A stretch of 64,000 nt of DNA, from the NCBI RefSeq assembly GCF_933775445.1, contig NC_065874.1, positions 28,156,501 to 28,220,500 of the forward strand. The letters are read 5' to 3'. How positions within the stretch are numbered: the first letter of the stretch is position 1; each line of letters starts with the position of its first letter. The notes under the pieces were generated by a model. That model did no database searches and was not told where the DNA came from. It saw only the letters and a program-made list of their open reading frames with translations. This DNA is from Argentina anserina. Taxonomy: Eukaryota; Streptophyta; Magnoliopsida; Rosales; Rosaceae. Position numbers and translations under genes: made by a program. Shown here piece after piece: positions 12,804-23,280 of the stretch.

Positions 12804-13369
12804 TCACGGCCAAATGGTGAGTTCTCCAAGATTGTGGAGCGCAGCATTTGGAAGCGTAATGCTCTTTCTTGAATTACGCTTTCCCTCACTGTTTCTAATA
12901 GTATTCATAGGAATAGGACATTCCTGGAGAAAATCATAGACCTCTGATCTGCATAAGGGGCAATTCGAGTGAGCCACAAACCAAGTGTCAATGCATGATT
13001 GCATTTGGGAAGATGTCTTAGCCATTCCCCTTCTTCAAAATCAGCCAAGCATACTGGACAGTCTGTGGTGCTTTGGTTGTCTTCTGCATCTTCTGCTTCA
13101 CTTTTCTTCTTGAACTTAGTTACAGGAAGAGATCGGATAATGGAGAAATCTAGTCCTGGACTATGAAGGTGCTGAGAAGTAACATCTGAGTTTGTCTCGT
13201 TCAGAAGGTTACGTCTGTGATTTGGATTTGATCTTCCATTGCAGAATGTATACCAAAACTGTCTCAGTATCTTGTAATAACTGAAGATTAGAGCAACAGT
13301 GCAGAGGATTATAACTGAAGCAATGAGCCACGGATCACGCAAACGACGTCGAGAATCTGGGGATATCAT
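12804..13369 (-). pseudogene. ATL-type RING-H2 ubiquitin ligase gene, RING broken by a frameshifting deletion
   Basis: ATL proteins are membrane-anchored E3 ubiquitin ligases. From the ATG at 13369 the frame has an N-terminal membrane segment (PWLIASVIILCTVALIFSYY), a GLD-type box (SPGLDFSIIRSLPVTKFKKK) and the first half of a RING-H2 domain (CPVCLADFEEGEWLRHLPKC then NHA). At that point the frame changes and ends at 12905 after 154 residues. The missing second half, CIDTWFVAHSNCPLCRSEVY, is present in another frame (12804-13025 open frame). The join falls on TGCATT, which supplies both the Ala codon and the next Cys codon. The residues expected between (a Phe-His-x-x segment) are absent, equal to about 16 bases lost, so a zinc-ligand His is gone as well as the frame. 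No intron motif explains it. Either a pseudogene, a truncated allele or an assembly error. Confidence 0.82.
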
Positions 13370-13938
13370 TGGAGGGGTTTGAAGGAAATTGATGCTGCAA
13401 ATCTTTTATAAAAGATAGTAAGATATCGACTATGAAAAATTTCCAGGACTTTTGCATATGATTGGATTGCTCTTATATAGTGCAGAGGTGCGTTCATTCT
13501 CAAAATATAACTGATGGAGGGGAATCTATAGGAATGGAAAAATTATAAAGCTGATGTGGAGAACGGTTATATCAAAGAACACTTAATGTTTAACTTGCAA
13601 ATCTTGTGCCTTGGATGATTAATATCCTAAATATTTCTGAGGTAGATGATATCAAAGTTGGATTAAGGTTTTCTGATACGGATATTACATCAAAATGTAA
13701 ATGACATTAAATGATTTAAAAAAAATCGGTCTTTGCTCTTATTTGCTCTCTGCAAATGACCTAGCAAGCAGAAAATGAAGCATCTTATCTTGATGTACAA
13801 GAAATAACGGTATTACTGAAGCTAAAAGAGCTAGTCATACATCTAAAATTCAAACCGAGAAAAAAGTATCACCCATTTACACCATCAATCCCTCAAACTT
13901 GATTCTTACACAAAAAGAAGAAAACTTCTGACTAAACC
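13370..13938. other. Intergenic spacer between the ATL pseudogene and the DUF1635 gene
   Basis: AT-rich. The ATL promoter would have lain here (both genes run leftwards) together with the 3' UTR of the DUF1635 gene. No other feature seen. Confidence 0.4.
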
Positions 13939-15883
13939 TCATTGAAGCCTATGCCGCTTGGCAATTGGGATTTGGTGATCAAAACTGGAAGTTGAACTCG
14001 ACATTCTTGAATTGTTTAGGTATGAAACAGCAGGACTGACATTGTTGAAGTTCAACATGGCAGCTGAACAAGTTTGAGAAAAGCTGCGAGTCATCTCAGG
14101 ATATGATGTTAAGTTCTGTGTCTTATGTACCACATAGGTAGGATTTCCCACTGGTTTCTGGTTGTTAAAACTCACAGCAGCTTCGCAGCCTCTGATTGAA
14201 ACTGGTGGGATTTTGAAGGGCTGCAAAGGAGGGGGGTTTCGCCACCGGGGCATAGGACCTGCAACTAGAAGCGTCTGAAGCAATGGACCAGCATCCATCA
14301 CAGCTTGCAATAACTTTCCTTTCTGAGGCAAAGGCCTACCCCTAATGAAAGTGTCCATTATTTCATTAGCTGGATCAACTTTGATACTTGCACCAGAAGA
14401 GACAACTAAACCATTAGGTGTAATAGTACTTCCATTATATTCTTGCACCAAAGGCTGCTTCACAAAACCAAAGTTGTTGCTAGAATCAGCCATGTTGATA
14501 TTTGAAAACTCGGGAGAAGAGACAGCATCAAGTAATGAATCAACAGGGGAAGAGATATGTGATTGCGGATTGTAAGTTTCAGATAGGCTGTTGGATTCAG
14601 TAATGCTTGAGTTTGCTTTTGTGGGCAACAAAGCCGGGCTTTCGGGCTGGACTACTTGATTAAAATGCACAGCGGCTAAGTCAATTGGAGTACAAGTAGT
14701 GATTTTGTTGAAGATCTTGTGCAGCTGGTCTCTGGCATCATCCCTTTCTTGGTACGCAACCTTCAGTAGATTAAGTAGATTCTTCACATTTTCTTGACTC
14801 TCTGTTGCTAAATTCTTTATTGTTTCAAGCTCAAGGGTAGTGTAAAGAAGCTTCTTCTTCAAATCATCAATGATCTGTGGATTCAAAATAGGTAATTGGT
14901 AAGTTTCAGACAAAAGGCTTCTATTAAAAGTGGAAGAAACACGAAATTGCTGTAGAATCATCATAACATTTTTGAACAAATAAAACAAACATCAAGACCG
15001 CGGCTTTCTAACTAAAAAACAAAAATTCAAAAGCACAAGAGGAATTCCAAAATAAATGACAATGAATATCCAAAAAGGGCCCATGCAGAATCACCATTAT
15101 TTGGCCAAAACAAGAAAAGGGTCACCATTAAAATGTGCTACTGTAACAAAATTGACGCAGGACCTGAAAATATCAATAAATTCTATCAATACTTCAATAG
15201 TTCAATACAAAGTTACAAACACATTGTTGCAGAAAGATACAGGTCTACTCATATAGATTCTGTTTACTACATAAAAAACAAAGAACTTCACAAGTTTCCA
15301 GAATTGTATGAAATAATTTATGCTAAAAAATCGGCCTAAAAATACTTCTGGATATCAAGATTTATATTCACAGAACACTAGGGTTCATGACTTGAAATTG
15401 CTTATGTATGCCTGGGAAACTTCTCAAAAGCTAGTCATGATTAACAAAATGTGTGAGTGGGAGAGTGGGGGAGTTGAAATTTTCAAAACTAGCCCTCATT
15501 TTCCCAACAAGAAAATGGGTATGTTCATTCTTTACTGATCGAAGATTACGAAGAGCAAGACACAAAGTTAATGGGGGAGGATGTGGCAGATATGGAAGAT
15601 CTATCAGCAACAAACACTTCAATTCATATTTAAGAACTGAAATATGAACTGAAACAGCAATGAAGGAAACACAAAGGTTGAAATGAATGTGACATATAAC
15701 AGTAGATTATAGATATATCATCATAAAACACAGAATTGAATAGATTAATACAAGCTTTGATTGAACAGCAACACAAGCAATAGCCCAGAAGCAAAACTGA
15801 AAGGGAATGCCACTTTCTGAAATAGAAATGAGTAGTGAACCCACCTCTGGATAGGTAGTCCACAACGAACCCATGTCCTCCAT
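13939..15883 (-). CDS. DUF1635 family protein (plant-specific, function unknown)
   Basis: Two coding exons on the minus strand: 15883-15845 (MEDMGSLWTTYPE) and 14874-13939 (311 codons plus stop), joined in phase 0 over a 970-base GT-AG intron; 324 residues. The start was chosen because DUF1635 proteins open with MEE.GSLW followed by a helix LKKKLLYTTLELETIK, which this join restores (PE-IIDDLKKKLLYTTLELE). An open frame runs upstream of the second exon into intron sequence but lacks this signature. Domains: an N-terminal coiled coil (about 14-75), a Ser/Asn-rich low-complexity middle, and the family's C-terminal block RGRPLPQKGKLLQAVMDAGP then LLQTLLVAGPMPRWRNPPPL with PFKIPPVSI. It ends with a basic KRHRLQ that could serve nuclear import. 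No biochemical role is known to me. As I recall, its position between RIBA3 and a PTPLA gene matches Arabidopsis. Confidence 0.88.
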
Positions 15884-16285
15884 AGTCACCCTCTATGGTG
15901 AGAAAGATGGAAAAGAAGCAGAATTGAAAAGATGAAGAAGAAAATGAGAGAATTAGGAGGTAAGGGAAGGTGGAATGTGACTCATTTATAGAAGAAGTAC
16001 GAGGCATATAAGACAAGAGAGATGGTTTTGTCACAGGCATCCCAGAAAGCCCAGTCCACCTCCAAGAAAATTAATAAGGAAATCTCATAAACCCTTCATT
16101 ATATCCCATGAATTTGATATTAATTTTTTTTATTTAAATTTATGTGGAGGAGAATCCATCTTCTGGTATCTTTTTTCTCTCAGTCTCTCACATTTAATAT
16201 TGAATATCAGAACATCTCAACAGTTCTTTTAAAACTCAAATAATCTCTATTATAGAGGAAAAATATCAATTTTTAGCTCTAACAT
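15884..16285. other. Upstream region of the DUF1635 gene
   Basis: Holds the 5' UTR (minus strand) and presumptive promoter of the DUF1635 gene. Nothing else recognised before the transposon boundary. Confidence 0.4.
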
Positions 16286-16295
16286 CTCCTTAAAA

Positions 16296-18327
16296 AGTGT
16301 TGCTACTGAGATCTCTAAATTTCCTTAGTAGACCTCTTTGCTCACTACACCTCTCATTTTCTTTTTAAAAACAAATTTTTACTCGCTAGATTTCTTTTGA
16401 AATTTCTAAAATAACCTTAGTTATATTAGTCACATAGACTAATAAATTACTTATTACACCTTTTATTCACTCAGTAGACGTCTATTTCATTGATTTTTTT
16501 CTCTCTTTTCTATATTATGCAAACTTCGAATTCTATTCTTCAAATTTTTTTTTTTGTATACCAAAATCACTAAATTTCCATTCTTTGGTCAAATTGTAAA
16601 CAAATAAAAATGATTTGAATCATACTAACCAGTCACAATCAATTATATACAGTAAAATACATCTTCATTCTCTATATTCGTTCGTTTTTATATGTGTTTT
16701 GTATATCATTATATAATATTTCAATAGTTAGTAGTTACAATTATATATTTATATTATAGTATATTTGCTTAAAATGATCTCAGGTATAGTTTTAGTTGAG
16801 AAATTTTGATAAATGACCTCTTTTAGGCCCTTAAATTGACTATTAACCATGTTTTTATAACCAATTGAAAACTAACCACAAAAAGAATTTAATGTCTCAA
16901 TTGCCCTTATTTTAACTGATGCATCTCGTACTCGTACTCTCATTTCTTTTCGTATATATCTCAATGACTCTTTCTCGATTCCCATGATCATGTGGCCAAC
17001 TCTTTATACAACAGGCATACAAATAAGGTACCGGCCACAATTGTAAGATATATTGCAGCATTGCAGGTGATCATAGCTCAATTTAATTGCTATTGTCTTA
17101 TGGACAGTACTGGAGATGCAAATCGATAAAAAGTCTTGCACCTATTAATATCATGTCAAGTATAAGATGGATTTGCAGCCTGCAAAACAAATTCACCTCG
17201 TTGAATCACTTTTATTCCGATCACTCGATGTCCTCCACAATTGATGGAATGCTGGAAAATTGGAGTATAGTTTCCTCAATCCTGAAGAAGGTGCTGACCA
17301 AACACAAAAGGGTCTTGGATTTGAAGCTTTTCAATAAGAGCAAGTACAGTATGTCATTGTTCTTCAATGAATGCTGAAGCTTGTTTGAAAAAAAAATCCC
17401 CAACAGAGGGTATTTGGGACTTTTCATTCAAATATATGGTTATTTTTCAACTTTTAAAAAAATATGGTTAAAAATCAATTTGAGTATTGAAAACTAGTTA
17501 TTTATCAAAATTTCTCGTTTTAGTTCTTACTGCACATAAAAATTCAATCTAATATGTAGATTGGTGATTTTTCTAGCTAGATGAACCTCACTTTTTGCTA
17601 ATTGTACCTCCATCTAATTTGTATCCCCAAAATTTCTAATTTTGCCCTTTTATATTTTTATGTGCACCTCCGTTTTATTTGAGTATGATATTTTTTTCTA
17701 ATTTGACAAATTTTCCCCTTTGAAAATTCAAAATCTTTGTACATTCGATCAGATAGAAATAAAAATAAATTTACATTGTTTATAACACATCGAAAACATT
17801 ATTATTTTGAGAACACCTTCATATTATGGGCTCTCTAAATGATATCTTTGAATTCATAAATAAAAATATACATTGATGGAGGAATAGTTGACCGAGGAAG
17901 CTTAATAAATACATTGATTGAACGTATATAATAACTAAATTTCTAAATGCATACTCTTCCCATTTTTCAAACCGACAAGAGATCATATTGGAATAGAATG
18001 GAGGTGTAGACAAAATAAATAGGGGCAAAAATGGAAGATTTTGGGGGGGGGGGGGGAAGTTAGGTGGAGGTACAAATAGCAATTGGGGAGGTGAAACTAG
18101 AATCACCCTATGTAGATTAACTCAAAAATAAAAATTGATTAGGAAAGTAATAAATAAGGCAACAATCTATCATAATTGAATTCAAAAGTCTATAGGATAT
18201 AATTATAATATTTTTTATACACATATTGTCTTTAATTGTCATTTTGCCAAAGGATATATATGTAATTCAATAATTCAACTTATATGGAGGTCAAGTGAGA
18301 CAATTTGGAGGTCCCAGTAGAAAAGCC
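16296..18327. mobile_element. Non-autonomous Mutator-like element (2.03 kb) with 10-base target duplication
   Basis: Flanked by perfect direct repeats CTCCTTAAAA at 16286-16295 and 18328-18337, in the 9-11 base range made by Mutator-type transposases. The ends form imperfect inverted repeats: AGTGTTGCTACTGAGATCTC on the left and, as reverse complement of the right end, GGCTTTTCTACTGGGACCTC, with matching continuing through CTAAATT/CCAAATT. It has no transposase-like frame. A second MITE (17563-18108) is nested inside. An open frame of 96 codons at 17087-17377 was not recognised; it may be chance or a captured fragment. Confidence 0.75.
17563..18108. mobile_element. Long-TIR MITE, Mutator-like, nested in the larger element
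   Basis: Target duplication TATGTAGATT is perfect on both sides (17553-17562 and 18109-18118). The ends are GGTGATT...AATCACCC and the inverted similarity runs for over 100 bases: GTACCTCCATCTAATTTG, CCCCAAAATTTCTAATTTT and GTGCACCTCCGTTTTA on the left have inverted counterparts in the right arm (GGTGGAGGTACAAATAGC, GGCAAAAATGGAAGATTTTG, AATGGAGGTGTAGAC). A run of 14 G lies at 18043-18056 in the right arm. 546 bases, no coding sense. Confidence 0.85.
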
Positions 18328-18337
18328 CTCCTTAAAA

Positions 18338-20084
18338 CCGTAATCTATTATAAAGAAGTAGAAAGAGAAAGAAATAAAATCTTTAGATTTATAGAATTTT
18401 CAAAATCTATATAATTTTGAAAACAATCTCTAAACTTTATTTCTTACAAAAAAATTCACTCTCCATCCTTAAAAATAACCCAAAAAAATGGAATGACTTC
18501 TCTCTCTTTCTTTGGTCTTGGTATAAATTATGGCATTATGTGATTCAATTGATTTTCATTTTTATAGATTTTTTATGGTTTTTTTTAAAAGAAAAAATAT
18601 ATCTTACGCTCTCCCTCTCAAGAGAAACCCTAAGAGCGTCACCAACAAAGTTTGATGGCGGTGTTTCTCAAAATCTATTGTCTTTGGACAACAAAACTTG
18701 GTCTTGGTAGGATGATGGTGCTCCTCTCACTTCTCTCCTCCTTAGATGTACCGGCTATGGAAGTCCACAAAGCTTTCTAAAAATTTGGGTGGATCTAGAT
18801 TGCCTTATGAGGACTCCGATTTGAAATGGTTTGGATGCAATATCGACTTGCCATCCCCAATCTCGTTCTATTTCGCTCGACCTTGTGGTGGGGCAGACAA
18901 AGCTTCATGCGATTTCAATGGTGCGATGAGGCTTTGATCTCTTGGGTCAGGGTGCTCTGCCCTTCACTTTAAGTCGGATCATTTATTGGAGAAATGAAAG
19001 GCTTTTCAGATAGTCGTGCACCCGATGGTGAGGGTGGATCATTGAAAATGGCTGCGAGGACATCCAAATTTTAGGTTGGGAGTGTGGATGTCGGCAAATG
19101 ATTGATGGCGTTGTTGCGTCAAAATTTGGAGGCTAATTGGGTTTGTTTTGACAAGCCTCCTCCCGGTGCTACTGATGACAATGGAGTAGGTGATGCTGCT
19201 ACAGTTCGGTTGAACTGGGTGCTCCTCTCTAGAGCTTTTTGGGCCTTGATTTAGTTGAGGGGAAGGCTAGGGTTTCTCAATGTGAATGACAAAAATAAGC
19301 TCCTCTTTGGGCCTCAAGTTGAAGCCAAGGTCTCGAGCAGGTTGCTAGCGGCTAATGAGAAGAAAACCAAGGTGGTGTCTTTTTCACCTTCTTCAGTCAA
19401 GTCATTTACTAGCAACAAGTAAGGACTGACCAAATATTGTATCTTAGTGGGGGCGTAATAAGAAATAAAGTTAAATAAAACACGCAATATTAAGCACCTT
19501 AATGAAACTTTGAATATTAATAACATTTTGTTGAAGACTATATCTATTTAATTTAATAAAAATAGATTTGGGGGTATGAAAATTAATCATAGGTAAATTA
19601 TATTTGTTTTATCCCCTTAATTATCCATTAATTACACTAGGGGAGAAAACATAGTGACGGCACCAGCCCCCAGTAGGCCTATATTGGGTCCGCTAGAGGC
19701 AACAAACTCCCCAAACCTAACCAGGTCGTCTCCCTAAACTTCAAATGGTAGCATACATATGCCCACACACTCCCTAATATTTGATTATGCATTAAGCTTT
19801 TACAACTAGTAATGTCCACGATTGGCATTCCCAAAAAGGGGACATGACAGTAAGTTCTCTTTCAGTAAGCCTTCAAAGTGATAATTGTGTATGCAAAGTA
19901 TCAACACATTACAACATTTTCATTATGCGAGTGATGTTTGTGAAGACAATATTACTATTTTAACAACTCAAGCTGTAAATAAAAGTCTACAACTTTAAGA
20001 ACTCAGTTACAACCTATAAGGATAATATTACAACATTGATGACTAATTTTATAATTTTATGATAAAGTTAATGCAAAATTTTAC
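18338..20084. other. Decayed, partly GC-richer sequence, no intact gene
   Basis: Bases 18620-19330 have gene-like composition (GC-rich, few long homopolymers) but frames are interrupted everywhere and I recognise no domain; a decayed retroelement or gene relic is most likely. The remainder is AT-rich. Confidence 0.35.
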
Positions 20085-20625
20085 TATACAATCTAACCCC
20101 AATAAATGAATATTCAATTAATTAATAATTTCGCTTAACTAATAATTTTCTCTGATCCCGACTCAGGATCAGTGTATATTACTAGAAACCTCGCTAAATA
20201 CATAAGATAATATTTTTTTAAAATCTCTTTAGGTCCTCGCTAAAGTAATAATTAATTTATTAAAATTAAAAAATTAGTTAAAATGATTAATAATTGATCA
20301 AATGTATAAAAGAAATAGTGAATAAAATTCATAATACAAATTAATGAACTTTATTATTTAAACTTATCATTTTAAAGTTACTTATAGGCATGAAATTATA
20401 CCAAATTTTGAAAGTGAATAAATAAAAAATCCTAGCTAAAATTAGATATAGTAGTGAGACTAAACACTCTATAAAGTAACAATAAAACTCTATGTAAAAT
20501 AATAATTTATTAATCTATCGATAAATGAATAAATTATTCATTTATTGATAATATAATAATTCCCCTAAAGTAATAATATCTTTTGGTCTCGACATTATTC
20601 ATTTATAGAGGTTTTACCGTACATC
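20085..20625. mobile_element. Possible AT-rich MITE
   Basis: The right end, read as reverse complement (TACGGTAAAACCTCTATAAA then TGAATAATG), resembles the left end (TACTATACAATCTAACCCCA then ATAAATGAATA) as an imperfect inverted repeat, and the interior contains repeated TAATAATTT/ATTTATTGATA modules with foldback potential. A target duplication could not be fixed, so boundaries are approximate. Confidence 0.4.
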
Positions 20626-22083
20626 AGCACACTCCACCTTTTTCCTAAAATTAGATATATAAGAATATATAAACTGTTACATATACCTAAAATATTTACA
20701 ACTCCCGCTGGAAGTGGAAGATCAACTGTACTTTGCAATGTTACTAACTTCCCTTTAATTAGAAGGAATAATGCATACAAATACTTTGTTTAAGAACATG
20801 CATGGGATCTAGTAATTAGATGATTATTTAACAATGCGGGATCGACCTAATTTCTTAGATTATCTTGCTAGGCTTTGTACTAGATTGCCTTGTGAACTGC
20901 CCGAGGAAACTGAATTAACAACATAATGGTTGACTATGTTTCATGATCTATAGTTCCATAATATACTTCATGGTAACTTTTCCTATACTTCATTCATACA
21001 TGAGAAATTATTCAATGCACCAAAGTGTAAGTAAACTATTTACATTCTAATCATTGATATTTAATAATATATTTTTTCATAATAAAAATATATTAAATGA
21101 AATCTAGCCACTTATTTAAGTTGATACGAGTGCACCTCAGTGTTCAAAATACGTTTATTTCATTCATTTTTAGATCGTAACTCGATCGTAAGCCCCCAGT
21201 TTCCAAAATCTAAGGCCAAGATAACATAACCATCGATCACTCCCTAGCTAACATCATTAAAAAAAAAACCACTCCCTATCATCTAATCATTTCTCATGTA
21301 TAGTTAGTTAACTTGAAGACTAAATAGTTAGTTTAGCCATTTCAACACAATACGTAATCGGTGGATATCCAAATACCCTAACATCAGTAACATGTTACAA
21401 ACAAACGTAAGGAAATGCATTGGATTGTTTATGGAATTCATCTTGAACATAAGAACAAAAAACCAACCTGATAAGCATCTATCTGACGTAGACAAAAGGC
21501 AAGGATGCACATGGATGATCTCCCCAGGAATTCCATTTCCTAATACCAGAATATTTTCTTTCTTTAATTCCCGAGTCCAGAGGCGGTTTCGGCACTCTTT
21601 CACAGTTACACTATATAATATCGAGCCCCGTAACCTCACCCTTTGTAGTACACAAACCCCATGCAACTTCCATCTTAGTCACCCACTTAACAAATATTAA
21701 TCCTGTCATTATTCCTTAATACCGTCTCTTAAGATATAGTAGTGTACAATGCACCATACAACCAGGCAGTGGGAAATGTCTTTGTGTTCCCACTTAACCA
21801 TTACTTATGTGCTTAATCGTGAGGTTTTCTGATTAAACTAGGAAAAGGACAAAGGCGCTGCTAGATTTAATAATACTTGGTTTACGACAAAAGCTGCTAA
21901 TAAAAGGTTTGGTTCTTATTGATGCAATGTATCTAGTTGCTTAATCCGTGTGTAAGTGTGTGTCTAATTATATTGGGTATGTGCTTATTCTTTAATCTTG
22001 GCTTTGTGGTTTGGGGCACCTTCACTAGTTGACCCTTATAGAGTTTTTCTATTTGAGCTAAATTTTACGTGCTTAAGAGTTAA
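20626..22083. other. Intergenic, nothing recognised
   Basis: AT-rich. Open frames on both strands at 21330-21700 overlap each other and have no conserved motif that I can name. Confidence 0.4.
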
Positions 22084-23280
22084 GACTTATAGGGGTCTAA
22101 CCATTGAACCATATTACCTTATAATCTAGCCAATGGATGGGATAGGATCCCCTCTTTACATGATATAGTGCGTAGACACGTGAAATTTAATAAAATAAAT
22201 CATCTTTATTAAATGATTAACTCGACTAAGAACTCGACAAAATTGCACATGTGACCCAAAATCAACAAAGTTAGTGCAGATCCGAATAAAATTCGCGTCA
22301 GCACATAAATAGATTATCGTAATCGAAAACTACGTGATTCCGATTTAAATCAGAAATTGAATGTCATTGACGATTCGAAATGGTAATCGGACATTTGATT
22401 AAATTAATAAATTCCTTAACGGTTATAATTAAATCAATTATTTGAATCTGTTTAATTTAGTTATGAGAATAACTAATTTTAAATTAATTAAAAAAATACA
22501 TATTGATTTAATTATACAATTAAAGAAATATTATTATTTTAGTGTCATTGAAATATTCTATAAAATATAAGCTTTGACACTATAAATACCCCTTCCAACA
22601 TGAAGAGATGAGGACTGGAGAAAAAGAGAGAAAATCACTTGAGCAATAGAAGAGGTGCTAGAGCTCAAGAGAATGACTTATACTTCGACTTCAACACAAG
22701 AGAGAGAAAGATCACTCTCGAAAAATCTCGAAGTCTCCCAAGTTCATGAATAATCATCAAGCTACCAAATTGCTTGTTCTTCATCAAATACAAATCCAAA
22801 CTCAAATTCTCATGATCAAGTGCACGTTACCCTTGAGCCAAGTTACATATAGAAAATAGAATCAGAGGAGTTCACAAAGATTGTAACCTCACGCTTGATT
22901 ATCATTAAATTACATTTTTTGTACACGTGTCTGCATTCTTATTTGTTTTCAGATTCTCGTTCTACCCTATTACTATATTAAATATTAAGAATTAAATACA
23001 TATATATTGATTCGGTTTGGTTCGGTTTAATCGGTTTTTTACACGGATAAAACCGCAAACCGAAATCGAACTATTCTGTTTGATGTTAAAACCAAAACTG
23101 ATTGATCGCTTTTGTTCAATTTCAGTTTCTCAGTATCGGTTCGGTAAAGTTTTAGGTTTTTTGGTGTCTAAAAATCCACCCCTACTTAAGACTTATAGGG
23201 TCTAACCATTGAGACTTATTACCTTATAATCTATCCAATGGATGGGATAGGATCCCCCCTCTTTACATGATAAAGTGTTA
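22084..23280. repeat. Pair of about 90-base direct repeats bracketing a 1 kb AT-rich unit
   Basis: GACTTATAGG(GG)TCTAACCATTG ... CAATGGATGGGATAGGATCC ... CTCTTTACATGATA occurs at 22088-22168 and again at 23190-23272 with few changes. Between them lies AT-rich DNA with a promoter-like CTATAAATACCCC near 22580 and a purine-rich leader, resembling the U3-R organisation of an LTR. Its right part (about 23010-23185) is the CGGTTTGGTTCGGTTT type of motif common in plant intergenic repeats. It could be a terminal-repeat retrotransposon in miniature, or an insertion flanked by an older duplication. Confidence 0.5.

Noticed and set aside
13939..14988. Single-exon reading of the DUF1635 protein from ATG 14988
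   Set aside because: The first 38 codons run through a good acceptor (TTTGAATCCACAG) and do not match the family start, whereas an upstream exon supplies MEDMGSLW in phase.
17087..17377. 96-codon frame inside the Mutator-like element as a gene
   Set aside because: Not similar to a family I know; kept only as a possible captured fragment.
21328..21700. Open frames on both strands near 21.5 kb
   Set aside because: They overlap each other, lack recognisable domains and have no convincing splice context.
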